Shown: piece by piece, positions 43,222-50,345 of the stretch
Position numbering within the stretch: position 1 is the stretch's first letter
Layout of the letters: every line of letters begins with the position of its first letter
Assembly (NCBI GenBank): GCA_024697425.1
Contig: JAILFT010000076.1
Coordinates: forward strand, 1 to 50,345
DNA from: Butyrivibrio sp.
GTDB lineage: Bacteria; Bacillota; Clostridia; Lachnospirales; Lachnospiraceae
Direction: 5' to 3'
DNA: 50,345 nucleotides
Program-made: the position numbers and the translations under genes
Notes under the pieces: generated by a model
The model's input: the letters and a program-made list of their open reading frames with translations, nothing else
Told to the model about the DNA's origin: nothing
Database searches by the model: none

Positions 43222-44775
43222 ATGTCTAAAGTCGATGAAGTTAAGCAGGATACTCCTGTAACCGAGCAGCCTGAAGTAAACAACGAGATAAAGGAGACCA
43301 CCGGATCGGAGATGGAGGTATATGAGGATTACGATACCACCGATCTGTCCGACTCAGCAGGCAAAAAGAAAAAGTTCAAGAAGCGCTATGTTGTTCTGGG
43401 AATAGTGGCCCTTGCCGCTATCGGGATCATTGCCGGAGCTTTGAACAGCAGGAAGAACTCTGTTGTATATGTTGAGACCTATACCGCTGCTCCCGGAACC
43501 ATTGAGAATGTTATCTCAATATCCGGTACCGTTCAGAGTGCTGATAGCAAGAGCTATTTTTCTGATGTAACCGCACCTATTGAGAAGATCAATGTGAAGG
43601 TTGGAGACAAGGTAAAGACCGGAGATATGCTCTATACCTATGATCAGGAAGCTCTTGACCTTGCCCAGAAGAATGCGGAGCTTGCAATCAAACAGGCAAA
43701 GGGAAGCTATAGTGCAACTGCTGCAGGAGCTACCGCTTCTTCGTCAGCACAGGGATATGCAAACAGCATGACTCTGGCACAGATAAATGACAGGATCGAC
43801 CAGATTACCAACGAGATAGAAGCTGTAAATAAGCAGATTACAGAAAAGCAGAACAGGATCAATCAGACTATCGACGAGCTTCGAAAAGTCCAGATGGACT
43901 ACAACCAGAACAGGGTGTCTGACTCAGCTGAGGGCTATGCTGCTACAGACAGAAAAGACAGTGACGGAAACGAGATGTATCTCCAGACTCAGGAAGCGCT
44001 GACAGATGCTACAGCAGCCCTTACAAGAGATCCTCAGATAATAGCCTGGCAGGATCAGATCACTGCACTTAAGGATGAAGCATCACGCCTTGGTGAAGCC
44101 AAAAGCTTAAAGGTAAGCGGCGGTACAGTTCAGTCTGCAAAGGCAGCACTTGATACTACCCAGCTCAATCAGGAGGATACCCTCTCAAAGATTGAGGAAG
44201 CCAGAGCAGGAGTGTCTGCAGAATTCAACGGCGTTGTTACAGCTATTCCCGCCAATGTAGTGGACGGAGCAACCGTTACCGCAGGTTCCATGGTTGTTAC
44301 TCTGGCAAATCTTGATGAAGTTCAGGTTGCGATTCAGGTTTCAAAGAGTGACCTTCCAAAGATCAGCGTTGGACAGAAGGTTGATGTAACAATCAACAAC
44401 AAGACCTATGAGGGTGAGATTTCCAAGATTTCCGGAACTGCCACAAAGAATGCCAACGGCGTAGCTGTTGTTGATACGGTTATCGTTGTTACAAATCCCG
44501 ATGATGAGATAATCCTTGGAGTTGAGGCCAACAATAAGATCCACGCAGAAAAGGCAGACAACACCATTGTTCTTCCTTATGAGTATATTCAGACAGATGC
44601 TACCGGCGATTATGTGCTTGTAGTGGATAACGGCATTGTAACAAGGAAGGACGTGACAATAGGTATTTCCACCAGCACTGACGCTCAGATCACAGAGGGT
44701 CTCTCCGGAGGAGAAGCAGTTATTTCCTCAGATGTAAGTCTTCTTACGGAAGGAATGGCTGTTCAGGTACAGTAA
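43222..44775 (+). CDS. Membrane-fusion (adaptor) protein of a MacA-like exporter
   Basis: 517 residues. An acidic cytosolic N-terminus (1-50) is followed by a Lys-rich stretch and one membrane helix (about 54-73). Outside come a split biotinyl-lipoyl-like domain (TVQSADSKSYFSDVTAPIEKINVKVGDKV... and AEFNGVVTAIPANVVDGATV), a coiled-coil hairpin between them (about 190-330, with DRIDQITNEIEAVNKQI), a beta-barrel domain and a membrane-proximal domain to the end. This is the MacA/HlyD layout without an outer membrane partner, as in Gram-positives. Its stop TAA shares one base with the ATG of the next permease gene, showing tight coupling. Confidence 0.92.
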   Translation: MSKVDEVKQDTPVTEQPEVNNEIKETTGSEMEVYEDYDTTDLSDSAGKKKKFKKRYVVLGIVALAAIGIIAGALNSRKNSVVYVETYTAAPGTIENVISISGTVQSADSKSYFSDVTAPIEKINVKVGDKVKTGDMLYTYDQEALDLAQKNAELAIKQAKGSYSATAAGATASSSAQGYANSMTLAQINDRIDQITNEIEAVNKQITEKQNRINQTIDELRKVQMDYNQNRVSDSAEGYAATDRKDSDGNEMYLQTQEALTDATAALTRDPQIIAWQDQITALKDEASRLGEAKSLKVSGGTVQSAKAALDTTQLNQEDTLSKIEEARAGVSAEFNGVVTAIPANVVDGATVTAGSMVVTLANLDEVQVAIQVSKSDLPKISVGQKVDVTINNKTYEGEISKISGTATKNANGVAVVDTVIVVTNPDDEIILGVEANNKIHAEKADNTIVLPYEYIQTDATGDYVLVVDNGIVTRKDVTIGISTSTDAQITEGLSGGEAVISSDVSLLTEGMAVQVQ

Positions 44776-45983
44776 TGGGTAAATTCGGCGAGTATTTTAA
44801 AAGCGCAATTAAACAGATAATAGGAAACGGCTACAGAACATTGATGACAATGCTTGGTATTGTCATCGGTATTGCTGCGGTTATTGCCGTAGTGGCACTG
44901 GGTAACGGGATGAGCTCCTTTGTTAAGAACTCTCTCAACGACCTGGCGGGCAACTATGGCTCTTTATCCTTAAATACCTCCAAGACTTCGGAGCGATTCA
45001 CAAGGGAAGATATAGCTGCCCTTGAGGAAGAACTTCCGGATATCAAGGGAGTATCGCCGGTGATAAATTCCTACGGCAAGATAAAGGGAAGAAGAGAAAC
45101 CGTAAGCTGCAGCATATCAGGAGGAGCAGAAAGTCTTCTGTACAATGCCGGAAACGGTATCGTGAAGGGCTCCTACTTTACAAGGCAGCAGGTTGATTCA
45201 TGCCAGAGAGTCTGCGTCATGCTCATAGATGATGCCGTTAAACTCTTTGGTACTGAGGAAGCTGTGGGTAAAGAGGTGGAGATAACCGTCTATGGAAAGA
45301 CTGCCACCTATACCATAGTGGGACTTCGCGATCACATGAATGAGCTCTACAACTTTATCATGGAGGGGCAGGATTATTACGCTCAGATTGAAATGCCTTA
45401 CACTTCTCTTGGTGCGGATTTTGACTACGAAACCAACGAGTTTACTCAGCTGTATCTTTTTGATAATCAGGACAGTCTTTCGGATTCTGTCAGCAAAGCA
45501 GAAAACTTTCTTACAAATGCTCACAACTTAAGGGGAACCAGTGCCCTCAGCGCTTACAGCATGGCTGATTTCGGAGATGAACTTAACTCGATTCTAGGCT
45601 ATGCTCAGAGCTTCCTTTTGCTGGTGTCGGTAATATCCCTAGTGGTGGGAGGCATCGGTGTTATGAACATTATGCTGGTTTCCGTTACCGAGAGAACCAG
45701 AGAGATTGGAATAAGGAAATCAATCGGTGCCAGTACCGGCGCCATTATGATCCAGTTTTTATCAGAGGCTGCAATCTTAACCCTCCTTGGAGGACTTGTG
45801 GGGATAATTCTTGGAATTGCCGCAGCTTATGCAATCTGTACAGCCATTGGATTTGATGTCATCATCACGCCTACATCCGTGGCAGGAGCAGCTCTTTTCT
45901 CTATTCTGATAGGTCTTTTCTTCGGACTTTATCCCGCAAGAAAAGCGGCAAAGATGAAGCCTATCGACGCACTTAGACTGTAA
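44775..45983 (+). CDS. MacB-like ABC permease 1
   Basis: 402 residues in the MacB/FtsX layout: helix 1 near residues 20-42 (TMLGIVIGIAAVIAVVALG), a MacB-type periplasmic-core domain outside (about 50-270), then three helices (about 275-390) with the conserved SVTERTREIGIRKSIGAS loop before helix 3 and FGLYPARKAAKMKPIDALRL at the end. It overlaps the adaptor gene by one base. The product is probably one half of a heterodimer with the next gene's product; the cargo (peptide, macrolide or similar) is unknown. Confidence 0.93.
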   Translation: MGKFGEYFKSAIKQIIGNGYRTLMTMLGIVIGIAAVIAVVALGNGMSSFVKNSLNDLAGNYGSLSLNTSKTSERFTREDIAALEEELPDIKGVSPVINSYGKIKGRRETVSCSISGGAESLLYNAGNGIVKGSYFTRQQVDSCQRVCVMLIDDAVKLFGTEEAVGKEVEITVYGKTATYTIVGLRDHMNELYNFIMEGQDYYAQIEMPYTSLGADFDYETNEFTQLYLFDNQDSLSDSVSKAENFLTNAHNLRGTSALSAYSMADFGDELNSILGYAQSFLLLVSVISLVVGGIGVMNIMLVSVTERTREIGIRKSIGASTGAIMIQFLSEAAILTLLGGLVGIILGIAAAYAICTAIGFDVIITPTSVAGAALFSILIGLFFGLYPARKAAKMKPIDALRL

Positions 45984-45998
45984 TTGTTTAGGAGTTTT

Positions 45999-47213
45999 AT
46001 GGGAACCTTCGGTGAATATATAAAAAGTGCATTATCCAGCATTAGAAATAACAAAGGCAGGTCTTTTCTGACCATGCTTGGCATTATCATTGGTATTTCA
46101 GCGGTGCTTACGGTTCTTATCATCGGTGACGGCATGAAAGCCACCGTCAACAGTGAGATAGATTCGCTGGGTGCCACAACAGTTTCTGTTTCTCTTGACG
46201 ATACCAAAACAGATAAGACCATCACCAGGGAACAGCTTAGGCTGATAGAGGAGAACATTCCCGATATTTTTGGTATTTCCCCCAGTATCAGTGTATACGG
46301 GGAAATCAAGGGAAGAAGAGATAACTATTCGGTATCCCTGAGCGGAGGTATGGCAGCCTCCGAGAATGGCGGAGGTGTAAAGATGCTCCACGGAAGATAC
46401 TACTCAGAGAGCGAAGTGGAGGATGCCAAGAACGTACTGGTGGTGAGCCAGACCTTTGCCAAAGAGCTTTTCGGCTTTGAGGAGATTGTAGGCAGGACTG
46501 TAGAGATCACTGCCAATAATCAGATAAGAGAATTTACCATTGTGGGAGTAAGGGAGGACAATCCTATTGATATTGCCCTTGCAAGCTTTGGCGATGATAC
46601 CCTTATTATGGCAGCAGGCCCCTATACAGCTGTAGCAGAAGCTTTCAATATCAATGTTGATGACATAATCACATCCTTTGACATATATCTGGACAGTGAA
46701 AACAAAGATGAAGTTTTAAGCCAGACCAGAGCCGTCGTGGAGAATATTCTGGGACTTCGAGGCGAAAATGCTGTTAAAATCTCTTCCGGAACAGGCTTTG
46801 ATGCCACCACCAACCAGATCCTTGATATCATCACCACGGTAGTTGCCCTGATAGCAGCCATATCCCTTCTTGTAGGTGGTATCGGCGTTATGAACATCAT
46901 GACAGTATCTGTAACGGAGAGAACAAGAGAAATCGGCATCAGAAAGTCACTTGGAGCAAGAACCTCCTCCATACTGACCCAGTTCCTGGCTGAAGCCGCC
47001 ATCCTCACCTTCGTCGGAGGTGTCATCGGCATCATCTTCGGACTCACAGTATCCTTCATCATCTGCAAAGTCATTGACTTCGCCTTTAAAGTCAATCCCG
47101 TCCTTGTGGCCATCGTAGTAGCCATATCCACCGCCATAGGACTTTTCTTCGGCATCTACCCTGCCAAGAGAGCGGCCAACCTCGACCCCATCGAGGCCCT
47201 CAGAACCGAGTAA
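45999..47213 (+). CDS. MacB-like ABC permease 2
   Basis: 404 residues, paralogous to the preceding permease (both begin MG-FGEY-KSA and share TMLGI-IGI, VTERTREIGIRKS-GA and FGIYPAKRAANLDPIEALR). I use the ATG at 45999 because AGGAG lies just before it and the N-terminus then aligns with permease 1; the frame is open from a TTG at 45984 directly after the upstream stop. Layout: helix 1, external MacB core domain, three C-terminal helices. Two different permeases in one operon suggest a heterodimeric pump. The operon ends before the GC-rich inverted repeat at 47218. Confidence 0.93.
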   Translation: MGTFGEYIKSALSSIRNNKGRSFLTMLGIIIGISAVLTVLIIGDGMKATVNSEIDSLGATTVSVSLDDTKTDKTITREQLRLIEENIPDIFGISPSISVYGEIKGRRDNYSVSLSGGMAASENGGGVKMLHGRYYSESEVEDAKNVLVVSQTFAKELFGFEEIVGRTVEITANNQIREFTIVGVREDNPIDIALASFGDDTLIMAAGPYTAVAEAFNINVDDIITSFDIYLDSENKDEVLSQTRAVVENILGLRGENAVKISSGTGFDATTNQILDIITTVVALIAAISLLVGGIGVMNIMTVSVTERTREIGIRKSLGARTSSILTQFLAEAAILTFVGGVIGIIFGLTVSFIICKVIDFAFKVNPVLVAIVVAISTAIGLFFGIYPAKRAANLDPIEALRTE

Positions 47214-47217
47214 CTTC

Positions 47218-47288
47218 TTTCAGAAGTCTGCCCACGGCGCGCCCCTAACCTGGCCGTCACGCCCCGCGCCGTGGTCAGACGGCTGAAA
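47218..47288. repeat. GC-rich long inverted repeat after the export operon
   Basis: TTTCAG (47218-47223) pairs with CTGAAA (47283-47288), and TCTGCCCACGGCGCG (47227-47241) pairs with CGCGCCGTGGTCAGA (47265-47279) with one mismatch, around a 23-base loop. It is much richer in G and C than its surroundings. No T-run follows on either strand, so it is not a typical terminator. Confidence 0.8.
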
Positions 47289-47337
47289 AAATGAAGGCGG
47301 TTACTGAGGGTCTGACCTCGCCCGACTGGATGCTTTA

Positions 47338-47346
47338 TGGTATACT
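47338..47346 (+). promoter_or_regulatory. Extended -10 promoter of the DUF5717 gene
   Basis: TGGTATACT fits TGnTATAAT with one change. Predicted start near 47353, about 24 bases before the GTG start. No good -35. Confidence 0.6.
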
Positions 47347-47376
47347 ATAGTGGATAAATTGTTTTTGGGGTGAGTT

Positions 47377-50345
47377 GTGAGAGAAATAATTGACCAGTTA
47401 CTTCAGGGTAAATATGCATATGCGCAGAGGAGCCTTGACTTTTCTACTGCGAGAGTTGAGCTGTCTATTATCCCCGGTGAGTCTGTTGAGGGCTCTTTTA
47501 CCATTTTCGGACCGGAGAATGATCCCACCTACGGAATTGTTACTTCTACTGAGATAAGGATGAATGTCCTTGCTGAGGAGTTTTCCGGCTCTCCCTATGA
47601 GCTTTCTTACAGATTTGACGGGCAGGGGCTTTCCCAGGGGGATGTTATCAAGGGGGAGTTCAGGATAATTTCCAATCAGGGTGAGTATGTTCTGCCCTTC
47701 GTAGTTACTGTTCGTCTGGATCATATTGCATCCAGCCTCGGTGACATCAAGAATCTTTTTCATTTTGCAAATCTGGCAAAGTCTGACTGGAATGAGGCGG
47801 TAAACCTCTTTTATTCCCGTGAGTTCATTTCACTATTCAGGGGCAACGATGCCCAGTATGAGAGCCTTTACAGAGGACTGTCCACCAATCCGGACAATAT
47901 CCAGAATGTAGAGGAATTTCTTATTGCCATCAACAAGAAGCAGCCGGTGCAGTTTACTGCAGAGCCCGGGGAGCTGCTTACAGATTTTAACGGACTTACC
48001 CATGACCATGGCATTATCATAACCAGAAACGGATGGGGATATACAAGTCTTAGCGCTAAGGTGGACGGAGACTTTATCCTTCTTGACAGGACAGAGCTTA
48101 CAGAAGATGACTTTTCAGGCAGTTCCTGCAGGATAAAGGTCAGGATCCGCCCCGAGAATCTTCATGAGGGCAGAAATTACGGCAAGATTATCCTTTACAA
48201 CTTCTTTGTGACCCTGGAGATCCCGGTTACGGTGGTTGTGGAGTTTTCCGGAAGACATCTTACTTCCGATTATCAGGAAAAGAAAAAGCTTCTGGTGGAT
48301 CTTGTCAGAATATATGAGAATTTCAGCTGCAAGAAGATCAAGTCCAGAGAATGGCTCTCCGAAACCGGCAAGATCATTACCAAGATGAATGCCATAGATG
48401 ACAAGGACCTGGAGACAAGGCTCTACACTGCCCATTACTACATTACTGCAGGCCGTGTGAATGAGGGTAAATGGATCCTGGACCAGGCCGCGAGAGAAGT
48501 GGAAGAGGCTCCGGGAGATACTCTTTACAGCTATTATCTGTATCTTTCCACTCTTTGCAGCAGGGAAGATGCATTCATTAACGATATTTCCGAGAGGCTT
48601 GAGGGAATCTTCAGAAGGAATCCCGACAACTGGCGAATTGCCTGGCTTCTCCTTTACATAGCCGAGGAGTACAGTGCCAGCACTCCCAGAAAGTGGATGG
48701 TTCTGGAGGAACAGTTCTCCTTTGGATGCAGGAGTCCGATCCTTTACCTTGAGTCCATGAACCTTCTGAATGACTCGCCATCAATCCTCACAAGGCTTGA
48801 TGAGTACGAGCTGTACGTGCTGGAATACGGCGCCAAGAGGAAGATCATAAGTCTCAATCTTATAGACCAGATAGTTTACTTATCCCTCAGGGTCAGAAAC
48901 TTTGACAACAGACTTTTCAGGATCCTTAAGACCTGCTATGAGATCAGGGTCAGTGATGAGGTTCTGGAAGCTATAGTTTCCCTGCTTATAAAGGGAGGTA
49001 AGACCGACAGATTTGCCTTTGAATGGTATGAGAAGGGCGTAGACAGACAGCTTCGCATAACAAGACTATACGAATACTACATGATGTCCATCTACACCGA
49101 TGAGAACGGACTTCTACCCTGCGAGATCAGCAGGATGGTCCTTATGTACTTCTCATATCAGAGCGACCTGGAATACGACAAAAACGCAATTCTCTACCGG
49201 TATGTTCACGAGAACAGGGAGGAATATCCTGAGCTTTATGAGTCATATGTTCCTCAGATAGAGAAATATCTTTTAGCTCAGCTTGATAAGGGCAGGATCA
49301 ACAGAGACCTGGCCTACCTCTACAAAAATATGCTTACAAGGCAGATGGTGGATGCTGCCAATGCTTCCAAGGTGCTCAGCATTCTTTACACCGCCGAGAT
49401 CAAAACCGATGACAAGCGTATCAGCGCAGTTGTGGTGGTCTATGACAAGCTGGAGCGGGAGATGAAGTACTCCATGGTAGACGGCTGTGCTTATGTGCCG
49501 CTTTACGGCAGCGATTATGCGGTACTTCTTACGGACCACGATGACAACAGATACGGCGCCACGGTGCCCTATACCAATACCAGGATGATGCTTCCCGGGA
49601 AGCTTGCTGCCTTTACGATTCCCTATATCCAGAAAGGCCGCGAGAACCTGGATCTTTTCCTGTGCGATCTTGGCAAAAATGCCTACACCATAGACATGGA
49701 CAACGTCAGCAGATACAGGGATCTGGCAGAGTCCGAGTTTGTAAGAAAGAGCAGCAGAAGTGAGATCCGCAGCAATCTCATCAGATTCTACTACGACAAC
49801 GATTTTACAAGACAGCTCACCGAGTACCTTATGGAGATGGATCTTGGTGAACTTGGAACCCAGGGAAGGAATGAGATCCTTGAGATAATGGTAATGTCCG
49901 GGCTCTATGACAAGGCTCTTGAGTGGATCACGCTCTTTGGAACCTACGGTGTTGATCCGAGAGTCATTCTGCGCCTGTGCGTAAGGCTTCTTGACCGGGG
50001 ACTTCTTCCTGTCTCGGGAAAAGAGCTGAATATTGCCCACAGCGCTTTCAAAAACGGCAAATATGATGAGCAGCTTCTGGCCTATCTGGTGGATAACTTC
50101 AACGGAACCATTAAGGAGATGAGGGATATCTGGAAGGCTGCAGAGTCCTTCGGTATTGATACCTACGGATTAAGCGAGAGAATGCTGGTTCAGATGCTCT
50201 ACAGCGGAGCCTATATCGGCGAGAAGATCGAGGTCTTCAAGTCCTATGTTCAGAGCGGCTCCAATTCTGATATTGAGATGGCCTTCCTTGCTCAGAGTGC
50301 CTATGACAGCTTTGTTCGGAACAAGATAACGGACAGATATGTCTT
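47377..50345 (+). CDS. DUF5717 family protein (3' end missing)
   Basis: The frame is open from a GTG at 47377 to the window edge (989 codons). The translation begins MREIIDQLLQGKYAYAQRSL and matches my memory of DUF5717, a large Lachnospiraceae family of unknown function, usually over 1,100 residues. Residues 1-115 are beta-rich (EGSFTIFGP, GEYVLPFVV), then SSLGDIKNLFHFANLAK. A second beta domain (about 190-290) follows, then long alpha-helical stretches resembling TPR/HEAT-like solenoids (about 300-620), a beta segment (about 675-760) and more helices. No signal peptide or membrane helix is seen, so it is probably cytosolic. Upstream GGGGTG is a weak ribosome site. No catalytic motif is apparent. 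Confidence 0.8.
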   Translation, partial: MREIIDQLLQGKYAYAQRSLDFSTARVELSIIPGESVEGSFTIFGPENDPTYGIVTSTEIRMNVLAEEFSGSPYELSYRFDGQGLSQGDVIKGEFRIISNQGEYVLPFVVTVRLDHIASSLGDIKNLFHFANLAKSDWNEAVNLFYSREFISLFRGNDAQYESLYRGLSTNPDNIQNVEEFLIAINKKQPVQFTAEPGELLTDFNGLTHDHGIIITRNGWGYTSLSAKVDGDFILLDRTELTEDDFSGSSCRIKVRIRPENLHEGRNYGKIILYNFFVTLEIPVTVVVEFSGRHLTSDYQEKKKLLVDLVRIYENFSCKKIKSREWLSETGKIITKMNAIDDKDLETRLYTAHYYITAGRVNEGKWILDQAAREVEEAPGDTLYSYYLYLSTLCSREDAFINDISERLEGIFRRNPDNWRIAWLLLYIAEEYSASTPRKWMVLEEQFSFGCRSPILYLESMNLLNDSPSILTRLDEYELYVLEYGAKRKIISLNLIDQIVYLSLRVRNFDNRLFRILKTCYEIRVSDEVLEAIVSLLIKGGKTDRFAFEWYEKGVDRQLRITRLYEYYMMSIYTDENGLLPCEISRMVLMYFSYQSDLEYDKNAILYRYVHENREEYPELYESYVPQIEKYLLAQLDKGRINRDLAYLYKNMLTRQMVDAANASKVLSILYTAEIKTDDKRISAVVVVYDKLEREMKYSMVDGCAYVPLYGSDYAVLLTDHDDNRYGATVPYTNTRMMLPGKLAAFTIPYIQKGRENLDLFLCDLGKNAYTIDMDNVSRYRDLAESEFVRKSSRSEIRSNLIRFYYDNDFTRQLTEYLMEMDLGELGTQGRNEILEIMVMSGLYDKALEWITLFGTYGVDPRVILRLCVRLLDRGLLPVSGKELNIAHSAFKNGKYDEQLLAYLVDNFNGTIKEMRDIWKAAESFGIDTYGLSERMLVQMLYSGAYIGEKIEVFKSYVQSGSNSDIEMAFLAQSAYDSFVRNKITDRYV

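Overview
The window reads as a chromosomal segment of a low-to-mid GC Gram-positive anaerobe of the Lachnospiraceae; Butyrivibrio or a close relative is my best guess. The reasons are the AddAB (not RecBCD) nuclease, an ECF-type thiamine importer under a TPP riboswitch, strong AGGAGG ribosome sites, several lineage-typical unknown families (DUF4364, DUF5717, DUF5722, UPF0340), a stand-alone IMP cyclohydrolase next to a stand-alone AICAR transformylase, and GH13 and EAL-PAS proteins. Species identity is inference. I see no phage, IS element, CRISPR array or rRNA.

Layout. 1-7521: 3' part of a very large surface protein (4-5 copies of a ~150-residue repeat, PHP metallophosphoesterase domain, OB-fold domains, S/G/T-rich stalk, C-terminal membrane anchor), followed by a YibE/F membrane protein and a MATE exporter. 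10309-11744: a small membrane-anchored unknown protein diverging from a ComEC-like metallo-beta-lactamase lipoprotein. 11745-12399: non-coding, with tandem repeats. 12400-17396: rarA, a membrane-anchored DUF5722 protein, malic enzyme and DUF4364. 17499-18623: tRNA-Thr(GGU) and a secreted SH3-SGNH hydrolase on the minus strand. 18742-23447: amino-sugar operon nagB / GlmU-like acetyltransferase / glmM / glmS. 23611-25149: GH13 alpha-glucosidase behind a LacI-type operator. 25344-27824: EAL-PAS-GGDEF(-like) protein. 27890-30038: ZTP riboswitch plus the last two steps of purine synthesis on two separate proteins. 30168-31318: UPF0340 and an ECF S component (minus). 31509-40902: GGDEF(-like)-EAL protein, then addB and addA. 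40887-41360: CPBP protease (minus). 41412-42309: TPP riboswitch and thiT. 42485-47213: four-gene MacAB-like export operon. 47377-end: 5' part of a DUF5717 protein.

How the parts fit. The glm operon makes GlcNAc-1-P for wall synthesis and carries nagB, which runs the opposite way to glmS, so one transcript sets both directions of the GlcN-6-P node. The ZTP riboswitch senses the 10-formyl-THF shortage signal and controls the formyl-THF-using AICAR transformylase. The TPP riboswitch controls thiamine uptake through a hairpin that both ends in a U-run and covers the ribosome site. Two c-di-GMP phosphodiesterase-like proteins with degenerate GGDEF modules lie on either side of the purine block.

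The most unusual signals are regulatory: a palindrome whose two halves are divergent -35 boxes, with an apparently leaderless gene on one side; the SD-overlapping terminator of thiT; a folded interspersed repeat between the ZTP-riboswitch terminator and its gene; and tandem/palindromic repeats next to rarA. I found no clearly new multi-gene system. The giant PHP surface protein with its unknown repeats and the DUF5717 protein are the least understood coding regions.
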